A DNA stretch of 64,000 nt from NCBI GenBank assembly GCA_049324575.1, contig JBMONI010000009.1, forward strand, positions 62,001 to 126,000, read 5' to 3'. Of the stretch, positions 26,537-33,132 are shown in pieces. A program made the translations under genes and the position numbers. The number at the start of each line of letters is the position of its first letter. The first letter of the stretch is position 1. The notes beneath the pieces were generated by a model. That model made no database searches and was not told where the DNA came from. It was given only the letters and a program-made list of their open reading frames with translations. Origin of the DNA: JBMONI01 sp049324575 (GTDB taxonomy: Bacteria > Omnitrophota > Omnitrophia > Omnitrophales > Aquincolibacteriaceae).

Positions 26537-27432
26537 GCGATCTTCTCTGTAATTCTCAGTTTTGCGCTGCGTGATCTTGGATTCTCACTCGCTTCCGCAC
26601 GTCCCGCCGTCATCGGTTTGCGGTTCACAAGAGCCCCTGTGTGAGATTCTACACGAGATTTAAAAAAAATCTTCACAATTTTGTCTTCCAGCGAATGAAA
26701 ACTGATCACCGCGAGCCGTCCCCCTGGCCTCAAGCGATCCCAGACCACCGGCAGGCCGCCTTCCAAGTTTTCGAGCTCGTGATTGACCGCAATTCTGAGG
26801 GCCTGGAACACCCGGCTCCCCACTTGATGACCGGTTCTAAAGCTTCCCGCTCGTTTGGCGCCTCCCGGAACGGCTTTGCGAAGCACTTCCAGCAAGTCTT
26901 TCGTCGTTTGAAGCGGTCTTTGCCTTCTGGCGTCAACGATTCGAGCAGCAAAACGGCGCGAGAAACGATCTTGACCATATTCCCAAAACAACCTTTCCAG
27001 TTCAGCCTGGGAAGCTCGATTGACAAGATCTGCAGCGGTCACTGTCAAATCGGCATTCAGGCGCATGTCCAAAGGCCCCTCCCGATCATAACTGATCCCC
27101 CGCTTCGCATCTTCGAGCTGATCCGACGAAAAACCGACATCCAATATTACGGCATCTGCCGCCGGAATGTTAAGTTCCGACATGACCCGGTCCAGATTTT
27201 TGAAATTTTCACGAAAAAAATGAACATTGGAATAGGCTTCCAGGACTTCTCGCGCCCGCGTTATTGCCTCTGGGTCATAATCAAGAGCGATCAAGATCCC
27301 CCGAGAGCCAATCTTTTCCAGAATTGCTTTGGCGTGCCCTCCGCTCCCCACGGTCCCGTCTACTACCGTCATGCCCGGTCGCAGAGCTAGACCGGCGAGG
27401 GTCTCGTGAAGAAGGACGGGTTTATGCTGCAA
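26533..27432 (-). CDS. rsmH: 16S rRNA (cytosine-1402-N4)-methyltransferase RsmH
   Basis: Methylates C1402 of 16S rRNA at the P site. The 299 residues start HKPVLLHETLAGLALRPG and contain the SAM motif VVDGTVGSGGHAKAIL (23-38), LDVGFSSDQLEDAKRGISY (the family has GxSSxQLDxxxRGFS) and the C-terminal RLAVISFHSLEDKIVKIFF. Start is TTG inside the end of the STAS gene (11-bp overlap). This gene (formerly mraW) normally follows mraZ directly; here a STAS gene stands between. Confidence 0.95.
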   Translation of the reverse strand: MQHKPVLLHETLAGLALRPGMTVVDGTVGSGGHAKAILEKIGSRGILIALDYDPEAITRAREVLEAYSNVHFFRENFKNLDRVMSELNIPAADAVILDVGFSSDQLEDAKRGISYDREGPLDMRLNADLTVTAADLVNRASQAELERLFWEYGQDRFSRRFAARIVDARRQRPLQTTKDLLEVLRKAVPGGAKRAGSFRTGHQVGSRVFQALRIAVNHELENLEGGLPVVWDRLRPGGRLAVISFHSLEDKIVKIFFKSRVESHTGALVNRKPMTAGRAEASENPRSRSAKLRITEKIA

Positions 27433-27760
27433 AGCTTTGGATAGCCTCTTCTTCCGTATGAAAGGATTCGATCAGTCCGTTCATGCCGATCATATCGAGG
27501 GCCCGGCGCACTTCCGGCGACATATGACAGAACTTGATATCTCCTTTCAAGGCGCGGATCGTCCGAAGCCGGTCGACCAAGATACCGAGACCGGCCAGTT
27601 CAACCCGACGGGTATCGCTAAGGTCCATCAGGACCTTCTTTCGGTTCTTCTTGAGAAGCCTCGCCAGCCGATCCTTCACGACCACCATATGAGAAGCATC
27701 GAGATCCCCCGGAAAGTGAAGCACTTCCACGCCCATCCGATTTCTCATACGAAATGCCAT
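27422..27760 (-). CDS. STAS-domain protein without phosphorylatable serine
   Basis: A 112-residue STAS (SpoIIAA-like) domain: VEVLHFPGDLDASHMVVVKD, KVLMDLSDTRRVELAGLGIL, then the helix LVDRLRTIRALKGD. In anti-sigma antagonists the loop reads DSSG with the second Ser phosphorylated; here it reads E54-L-A-G57, so neither Ser is present and kinase control is unlikely. It has a strong AAGGAG 5 nt before the ATG and lies between mraZ and rsmH, so it is under the mraZ promoter. Its partner is unknown; a constitutively active antagonist or a structural adaptor is possible. Confidence 0.82.
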   Translation of the reverse strand: MAFRMRNRMGVEVLHFPGDLDASHMVVVKDRLARLLKKNRKKVLMDLSDTRRVELAGLGILVDRLRTIRALKGDIKFCHMSPEVRRALDMIGMNGLIESFHTEEEAIQSFAA

Positions 27761-27776
27761 AAAGACTCCTTTGTGT

Positions 27777-28229
27777 TTATTTTGGATTCGGTTGATCGTT
27801 AATCAATTTATCCGCAAGTTCTTCAAAACTGCCTTTGTTCGTGTTATAAAAATCTTCCCATTTATCCTTAGCCCAGATCTCGATCCGGTCGGAAACGCCT
27901 ATCAGCACCACTTCCTCCTGGATCGCCGCATAGGATTTCAGATAATCGGGAATCAGGATCCTCCCCTGCTTGTCACCGACCACTTCACAAGCCCCCGAAA
28001 AGAAGAGCCGGTTGAATTTTCTAGATTCGATCCGTGTAAATGGCATCTCACGGAATTTTTTTTCCTGGACCTTCCAAGTTTCTTCGGTAAAAACAAAAAG
28101 ACACTGCTCAAGACCCCGAGTAATAAAAAATTTTTCGACGTAGTTCTCTTTGAAGATTTCGCGGAACTTCGCGGGGATGATCACCCGCCCTTTGGCATCC
28201 AACGTGTGTTTGTATTCGCCGTAAAACAT
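27777..28229 (-). CDS. mraZ: Transcriptional regulator MraZ
   Basis: DNA-binding repressor of the dcw cluster, related to AbrB by its two SpoVT/AbrB-like halves. The 150 residues have both repeats: FYGEYKHTLDAKGRVIIPAKFRE (split between residues 2-24) and ACEVVGDKQGRILIPDYLK (about 79-97). It is the first gene of the dcw run and has matching operator repeats in its leader, so autoregulation is expected. Confidence 0.95.
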   Translation of the reverse strand: MFYGEYKHTLDAKGRVIIPAKFREIFKENYVEKFFITRGLEQCLFVFTEETWKVQEKKFREMPFTRIESRKFNRLFFSGACEVVGDKQGRILIPDYLKSYAAIQEEVVLIGVSDRIEIWAKDKWEDFYNTNKGSFEELADKLINDQPNPK

Positions 28230-28252
28230 TATTTCATAGGTCCTTTTTTATC

Positions 28253-28278
28253 TTCCACAATCCACCACTTCTCACCAC
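28253..28278 (-). promoter_or_regulatory. MraZ operator: three direct repeats
   Basis: On the minus strand GTGGTG, 4 bp, GTGGTG, 4 bp, GTGGAA (28273-28278, 28263-28268, 28253-28258): exact 10-bp periodicity, as in MraZ-binding repeats of other bacteria (GTGG-type hexamers with 4-bp spacing). They lie between the promoter and the mraZ start, in the transcribed leader. Confidence 0.85.
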
Positions 28279-28293
28279 TTTATTATCGGGCGT

Positions 28294-28322
28294 ACTATAC
28301 CTTGAGTTAATATTCTTGTCAA
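28294..28322 (-). promoter_or_regulatory. Promoter of the mraZ/dcw operon
   Basis: Minus strand TTGACA (perfect, 28317-28322), 17-bp spacer, TATAGT (28294-28299). It is the best sigma-70 promoter in the window. Transcription would start near 28287, just upstream of the MraZ repeats. Confidence 0.88.
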
Positions 28323-28378
28323 TAAATTATTTAAATAAATAACAGGATATAACATTATCGAATAAAGGCATGCATGGC

Positions 28379-28404
28379 AAAACCCTATTAAAATCAAGGG
28401 TTTT
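28379..28404. repeat. Inverted repeat upstream of the mraZ promoter
   Basis: Arms AAAACCCT (28379-28386) and AGGGTTTT (28397-28404) with a 10-nt loop. It could serve as a weak terminator for the zinc-ribbon gene upstream, insulating the dcw promoter, but no separate T run follows. Confidence 0.4.
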
Positions 28405-28430
28405 AGACAAATAATGGGATTGGATTCAGT

Positions 28431-28455
28431 CGAATTCTATAACCTATAGAATTCG
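28431..28455. repeat. Perfect 11-bp inverted repeat with 3-bp centre
   Basis: CGAATTCTATA-ACC-TATAGAATTCG. The arms are AT-rich and contain EcoRI-type GAATTC sites. No T run follows on either strand. It may be a protein-binding operator; no adjacent gene explains it. Confidence 0.75.
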
Positions 28456-28626
28456 TAGGAGTGGTGGGAATTGAAGCTACTTCTCCCTATTCGCACAAAT
28501 ACATAGATTAGTGCTTATCGAGGGAAAGACGCTTGAGAAACAAAAATTCCGCCGTTCGTGGGATTGATAGTAAAAACCGCGCAGAAAGTCTGAAAAAACC
28601 CGCAATGACAAGTAGGATGGCTTGAT
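28456..28626. other. Non-coding gap between zinc-ribbon gene and dcw leader
   Basis: No ORF with a plausible start, no tRNA and no RNase P or SRP signature seen. It contains a GTCATTGCGG sequence on the minus strand (28600-28609) that also occurs before tRNA-Glu. The whole gap 28230-28626 is the longest in the window. Confidence 0.5.
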
Positions 28627-29343
28627 CTATTCTTCGGTATAGAGGATATAGGAATTGCAATCACACATCACAAGGGAATCGCCGATCATGACTTCATTGA
28701 TCACTTGTGCGCGTAGTTTAATCTGACAAGCTCCGCAAACCCCTCCTTTTGTGGAAGTCAACGCCCGTCCATTATTTTTCTTGACGATGCGCTCATAGAG
28801 ATCCCTCACATCCGGAGCGAGGCCCTTCAAAATGTCCTCGCGTTCTTTTCTAAGCCCGTCGATTTCATCTCGGTATTTTTTTTCCTTCTGGGCCAGATCC
28901 TCTTTCTTTTTCTGATGTTCTTTCTCCGCCTCTTGGAGGCGGCCCTTTTCTTTTTGAACAGCAGCCGCCGCCTCCTCGATATCATCCAGAATCTTGATCA
29001 CTTCTTCTTCAAGGATCGAATTATCGGCCTTGAGAGAAGCAATCTCCTGCTGGATAGCGGCGTATTCCTTGTTCGTCTTCACCTGGCTTAATTGCCCATC
29101 CAGTTTTTTTACATTGTATTCTTTCTGCTCCAGCGTCCCTTCTTTTTCCTTGCGAAGCAACTGAAGCTTCTTCAGAGATTCCTCGAATTCCCGAAGCTGT
29201 GCCTTTTCCCGCTCAAGCGAAGCGGTCAATATCTCGCGCTCGTGAGGAAGATCGCTAAAGTATTTTTGGGCCTCAAAAAGACGAAGGTCATATTCCTGCG
29301 CTTTTTTCAGGATTTCAAGGATGGGCTGAACTTTACCGGCCAA
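28627..29343 (-). CDS. Coiled-coil protein with C-terminal C4 zinc ribbon
   Basis: Member of the widespread zf-RING_7/DUF family often annotated as a nucleic-acid-binding zinc ribbon. Residues about 20-175 are a long antiparallel-type coiled coil (with the family block QVKTNKEYAAIQQEIASLK near 87-105), followed by GGVCGACQIKLRAQV and MCDCNSYILY. The second metal pair is CxC (CDC) rather than the usual CxxC. Length 238 is normal. Start is TTG, 8 nt after AAGGAG. Its exact role is unknown. Confidence 0.82.
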   Translation of the reverse strand: MAGKVQPILEILKKAQEYDLRLFEAQKYFSDLPHEREILTASLEREKAQLREFEESLKKLQLLRKEKEGTLEQKEYNVKKLDGQLSQVKTNKEYAAIQQEIASLKADNSILEEEVIKILDDIEEAAAAVQKEKGRLQEAEKEHQKKKEDLAQKEKKYRDEIDGLRKEREDILKGLAPDVRDLYERIVKKNNGRALTSTKGGVCGACQIKLRAQVINEVMIGDSLVMCDCNSYILYTEE

Positions 29344-29372
29344 AGGGAGAACTCCTTATGAAAATTTGATTG

Positions 29373-29401
29373 ATTGTACCTAAGAAGGAGGGCCTCATCA
29401 A
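29373..29401 (-). promoter_or_regulatory. Promoter of the zinc-ribbon gene
   Basis: Minus strand TTGATG (29396-29401), 17-bp spacer, TACAAT (29373-29378), about 30 bp before the TTG start. Confidence 0.7.
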
Positions 29402-29446
29402 GAGGCTTTTCAAGACAGAGTCAGGGACAAAACCACGTTGAGGCGC

Positions 29447-29635
29447 TCAAGACTGCTCCTTCTTAAGCCTCGCCAGCATCCTGAGGAGCTCGGCCGTTTC
29501 GGGAACTGACAAAGGGACGGTCTGATATCCTTCGAAATGCAGAGAGTTTTGCGAATCTCCGAACACCGCATTGACTCGAATGCGAAGCGATTTTCTTCTT
29601 TTCTTCTCTGATTCGATCAAGGACGGATGGACCAT
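29447..29635 (-). CDS. Small basic protein of unknown function
   Basis: A 62-residue protein not recognised as a family: a Lys/Arg-rich stretch (SEKKRRKSLRIRV), then a beta-like middle and the C-terminal helix ETAELLRMLARLKKEQS. Its ATG lies 8 nt after AGAGG inside the end of the MinD-like gene (19-bp overlap), so translational coupling is probable and supports it being real. It is the last gene of the ParA-CBM operon. Confidence 0.55.
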   Translation of the reverse strand: MVHPSLIESEKKRRKSLRIRVNAVFGDSQNSLHFEGYQTVPLSVPETAELLRMLARLKKEQS

Positions 29636-30441
29636 AGGAGGTGCCTCTGGTAATAGTCGAGAAACCTGATCTTCTCGGGTTGAGGACGGCGAAGGTCAGA
29701 GAGATCCAGAAAGGATTCTTCCCAAAGCTTGAGATTTTGTCCTTTCTCCTCCCCCGGTCTCTCCAGAGAACCGAGGTAATACAAAGGGGAATTCAGATAT
29801 TTTGATGAAAGGTGCGAGAGCTCCTCGAAAAACCCCTCCTCCGTCTGGTGAGAACTAAAGCCGGAAAAGCAAATTCCGTAATCGAGATCATAACGGTACT
29901 GGCGAACATTCTTGAGGAACTGATAGGTGGCAAATACACTTTCAGGTTTGGGTTGAACGACCAAAATCAAGCTATCCAGGATCGCAAGTAGTTTCCGACT
30001 GAACGTGGCCTCTGGAAGGTCGACATTGAGCCATATCATGTGGCCCTTTAGCCGGATCTCCTCTTGGATCCGGCTTTTCGCATCTAAGCACGCCATGATT
30101 TCGGCCGAAGGCCAGACGTAACGCGCTGCATCGAGTTTTTCTCCCTTATGCGCCAAGCCCCGCAAGTCGATGCGAAACTGAGATTCACGCTCAACCGCGC
30201 GTCCGCCTTGCAAAATCACATGGGATAGGCGGTATTCGGACCCATAGGCGTGTGTCAGAAGCCGCTCGGTTTCTTCGATCGAATACTGACAGGAAAGAAC
30301 ATTCCAAAGCGCGGTCACCCGGGCCATGCCGGGCTTCCGCCAAGCCTCCTCCAGTTGTTTTTCTTCCTCGCGGGGTTTCACAAAAAGCTTGGAAAGGTCT
30401 TCTAGGCCGCGCTGAAGTTTTTTTCGGTTCGATTCGATCAT
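29617..30441 (-). CDS. Degenerate MinD/ParA-like protein (no P-loop)
   Basis: A 274-residue protein, unrecognised by clear motif. The central region (FSRKLLAILDSLILVVQPKP, then ESVFATYQFLKNVRQYRYDL) resembles the part of MinD/FlhG ATPases that follows Walker B, where the chain reads aspartate-x-hydrophobic-V-x-x-P and then a helix. No GKGGxGKT loop is present, so ATP hydrolysis is not expected. I chose 30441 because this ATG overlaps the ParA stop by 4 bp. It probably works with the ParA-CBM48 protein encoded just upstream, as an inactive partner. The MinD relation is inference. Confidence 0.55.
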   Translation of the reverse strand: MIESNRKKLQRGLEDLSKLFVKPREEEKQLEEAWRKPGMARVTALWNVLSCQYSIEETERLLTHAYGSEYRLSHVILQGGRAVERESQFRIDLRGLAHKGEKLDAARYVWPSAEIMACLDAKSRIQEEIRLKGHMIWLNVDLPEATFSRKLLAILDSLILVVQPKPESVFATYQFLKNVRQYRYDLDYGICFSGFSSHQTEEGFFEELSHLSSKYLNSPLYYLGSLERPGEEKGQNLKLWEESFLDLSDLRRPQPEKIRFLDYYQRHLLWSIRP

Positions 30442-31544
30442 GAACCGCCCTCCCAATAAGAGTCCTGAAATCCATGCAAATTTTCTTTTTGTGCCATCTG
30501 ATAGGGATCGAGCTTCCATTCCCCATCCACGATGAATTTATAACGAGACCCGTGCGCCGGAATCGGCACGACCTTCTGCCATAAGCAGCGCCCATCATCA
30601 CGAGGCACCAACGGCTCGGGGATCCATTGATTAAAATCCCCTGCAATCTCAACAGTCTTGGCACCCCGGGTCATCATTTGAAAAAGCACGCCGCCGACCA
30701 CCTGCCGAGGCCCCAATCTCCGGCGAAGTACGCTGAGCCATCCCACCTGATCTTTGGGAAGACGGCGATCCCAATCCCGTTTGAGGAATTCGACGGCAAG
30801 AGAAAAATAGTCTTTGAACCCTTGCGATTCCTGATCGTACTGATCGATGCTCATGCCAGCGCTCGCCGCCTCTTTGAGCGCAATCGAATGGTGGATGATC
30901 GTGGAAAAAAGACGGTCCTTAAAATGCGCCCGGACCTCTTGATAAACTTCTTCCCCAAATTTTACATTCGAATCGAAGATCGTAAGCAGCGCATGCGTTT
31001 CGATCGGACGAGAACGCTTCAGGTTGAAAAATCGCAGGGTCTCGCTCATTTTAGCAAGGCCATGAAGCGAAAAGAAAGAAGGCTCGACAGGGATAATCAC
31101 TTCATCGGCCGCTTCGAGGGCATTGAGAGTCAAGACCCCGAGGTTCGGCGGACAATCGATGAGAACATAGTCGCAGGAAAAACCTGTTTGGCAAGCACTC
31201 CGCAAGAGCCGCTTCAGCCGCTTCTCCTTCCCGGGCAAATTGGCGAACTCCTCTTCCACAGCGCTTAAAATCACATAGGAGGGAAGTAAACTGAGATGCG
31301 AGGCCACTTCAACAACCACATGCGAGAATTCAGGGTTGGGTTGCTGCCGGAGGGTCAACAAATCATAAAGACTATAGGGCAGCTTCTCTGCATGGATCCC
31401 GAGTCCGCAGGTTGAATGGCCCTGGGGATCAAGATCAATAAGCAGGACCTTTTTCCCCAGCAAAGCCAAACAAGCGGATAAATGGATGCTTGTGGTCGTT
31501 TTTCCGCATCCGCCTTTCTGATTCGCTATCGCAAGCACGCGCAA
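30438..31544 (-). CDS. ParA-family ATPase fused to a glycogen-binding (CBM48/AMPK-type) domain
   Basis: Residues 1-260 are a complete ParA ATPase: deviant Walker A KGGCGKTTTS with both lysines, LLIDLDPQGHSTCGLG (Walker A'), and VLIDCPPNLGVLTLNAL (Walker B). After a linker, residues about 284-366 form an AMPK1-CBM/CBM48-like domain: KTVEIAGDFNQWIPEPL, LWQKVVPIPAHGSRYKFIVD, GEWKLDPYQ. Conserved tryptophans lie near 307, 322 and 343. Soj/MinD-type partners (ParB, MinE) are absent. The start is likely TTG, 7 nt after GGAGG; the upstream GTG touches that site. The fusion suggests ATP-driven positioning of something that binds an alpha-glucan, or a redeployed CBM fold for protein contact. Confidence 0.88.
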   Translation of the reverse strand: MRVLAIANQKGGCGKTTTSIHLSACLALLGKKVLLIDLDPQGHSTCGLGIHAEKLPYSLYDLLTLRQQPNPEFSHVVVEVASHLSLLPSYVILSAVEEEFANLPGKEKRLKRLLRSACQTGFSCDYVLIDCPPNLGVLTLNALEAADEVIIPVEPSFFSLHGLAKMSETLRFFNLKRSRPIETHALLTIFDSNVKFGEEVYQEVRAHFKDRLFSTIIHHSIALKEAASAGMSIDQYDQESQGFKDYFSLAVEFLKRDWDRRLPKDQVGWLSVLRRRLGPRQVVGGVLFQMMTRGAKTVEIAGDFNQWIPEPLVPRDDGRCLWQKVVPIPAHGSRYKFIVDGEWKLDPYQMAQKENLHGFQDSYWEGGS

Positions 31545-31616
31545 AGACACACCTCCGGAGCAAAAGAGACTCTTTACGTTATCGGCTTTAACGAAGGAAA
31601 GCTTGACGGGACCGGC

Positions 31617-32171
31617 TTAGGAAGAGGGCGATGAGGCCTTTACTGTTGTTTCAGGCCCAACGGCCGATGGCGATAAAGCTGGGCTCCCTACGGGCGATTT
31701 TTGAAGCCTTTTTTCTTCGAGATAATGCAAGACATCATAAAAGAAATCTCGTTCAACTTGATAGTCCATGAGATCAGGTTTAAGCCTCTTCCAGCCTGTA
31801 TAATTAGCATCCAGGGTCTTCTGCTGAAAACGTCCTCGAATTGTTATCTTGACATTATTGATGACCGATTTTTCCAAATGGACCTTTAATTTAGTCCTCC
31901 TTAAAAAAGTTTCTTTAAGCTTCATGGAGCTCATTTTCTTGAACGGCAAAAGGCTATGATCCCTCTGAATGTGGTCGACATGCCATCGGGTCTCAAGATC
32001 TTTTTTAGAATCATCCCGTTTATCAATCCCATATTTCTCGGCCACCTGGATAACGGCTTGCCAAAGTTCTTCCATATCAATCGAAACCTCATGAACAGCC
32101 GCTTGGGCAGACGGAATAACTCCCAAGACCAGGATCCACCATAGGCCGGCTACCCCTCCCCATTTTTTCAT
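31617..32171 (-). CDS. Exported protein of unknown function
   Basis: A 184-residue protein with a clear signal peptide (MKKWGGVAGLWWILVLGVIP, cleavage after SAQA near 22-26). The mature part is mixed alpha/beta with MEELWQAVIQVAEKYG at its start, a region of alternating charged strands (LKVHLEKSVINNVKITIRG) and a Ser/Pro-rich tail. I see no known family. The ATG at 32171 sits 11 nt after AGGAG and 4 bp after the CNNM gene; a GTG at 32183 is an alternative that would lie on the ribosome site itself. Confidence 0.65.
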   Translation of the reverse strand: MKKWGGVAGLWWILVLGVIPSAQAAVHEVSIDMEELWQAVIQVAEKYGIDKRDDSKKDLETRWHVDHIQRDHSLLPFKKMSSMKLKETFLRRTKLKVHLEKSVINNVKITIRGRFQQKTLDANYTGWKRLKPDLMDYQVERDFFYDVLHYLEEKRLQKSPVGSPALSPSAVGPETTVKASSPSS

Positions 32172-32175
32172 GATC

Positions 32176-33132
32176 TCAGACACTCCTTTCCACGGCTAAA
32201 AGCTTTTCAATAAAAACCACACCCGCAACCTCTCCCCGCTCATCGGTAACGACCGCACTCGACTGTCGTTTCTGCTGCAAAGTAAGGAACGCCATTTCGA
32301 TCGAAGTCCCCTTCGGAAGAAAGACGGGGGCGCGCAAATATTTTTTCAAGGGTTGGCTCTCCTCGCTTTCGAAAAGGAGGTCAAAAACATTGACGATCCC
32401 GACCGTAATCGAGGGAATCTCTTCATAAACAATGAACATGCGCGTATGGGTCTTCCGGGCGATCTCTTTAACCTCCCGGATCGTTCCCTGGATACTGATC
32501 TTCGCGACCTCTTCAAACGGTATCATGACTTGCTCAACACAGATCCGTTCGAAATCGAGGATCATATCGATCAGCTGTTTTTCATGCCGTTCAAGTATGC
32601 CGGTCTTCGCACTTTCGTCAAGAAGCGACCGCAGCTCTTGTTCAGAAACGAAAATACTTTTTGACTTTTGCGAGCGCAGCCAGGGGATCCCTAGCGTAAT
32701 AAGTCCCAAAGAAAAACGGACTGGCCAATGCAGGATCCGGGTAACGAATTGCAATAACCATGCGGTCTTAAGCAAGAACTCCTGATGATAGACGCGTCCG
32801 AGGTCTTTAGGAATGAGTTCGCAGAATAGGATCAGGAACGGTGCGAGGACGATCGTAACCCGCATTTCGCTTTCCCATCCGAAATAGATTTTGAACCAAT
32901 AGGTCAGGATAGCAGCCGCCCCTGTATTGACGATATTGTTCCCGATCAAAAGCGCCGAAAGAAGCTTCTGAGAATCCGCCTTCATCGCTAAAAGCTTCTC
33001 GGCAGCGCGGTTACCCTGATCAGCGAGCCCTCGCAAATACACCTCGGACGTCGAAATGAAAGCCATTTCGATCCCCGAGAAAAAGGCAGAAAAGATCAAG
33101 CAGAGGATGAATAAAATATCGAGTCCCATCAT
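32176..33132 (-). CDS. CNNM/DUF21-CBS membrane protein, short form
   Basis: Membrane protein with an N-terminal CNNM (DUF21) domain of three to four helices (about 1-140, FFSGIEMAFISTSEVYLRG being the family start) and a CBS pair (about 200-310). Relatives are linked to magnesium/cobalt efflux or tolerance (CorC/MpfA group). Unlike its neighbour it ends after the CBS pair and lacks the CorC_HlyC domain. It overlaps the next CNNM gene by 4 bp, so the two probably form a heteromer. Confidence 0.85.
   Translation of the reverse strand: MMGLDILFILCLIFSAFFSGIEMAFISTSEVYLRGLADQGNRAAEKLLAMKADSQKLLSALLIGNNIVNTGAAAILTYWFKIYFGWESEMRVTIVLAPFLILFCELIPKDLGRVYHQEFLLKTAWLLQFVTRILHWPVRFSLGLITLGIPWLRSQKSKSIFVSEQELRSLLDESAKTGILERHEKQLIDMILDFERICVEQVMIPFEEVAKISIQGTIREVKEIARKTHTRMFIVYEEIPSITVGIVNVFDLLFESEESQPLKKYLRAPVFLPKGTSIEMAFLTLQQKRQSSAVVTDERGEVAGVVFIEKLLAVERSV

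Noticed and set aside
28230..28626. RNase P RNA or another structured RNA in the longest gap
   Set aside because: No conserved RNase P core sequences, no tRNA fold and no long paired stems beyond the two inverted repeats listed.
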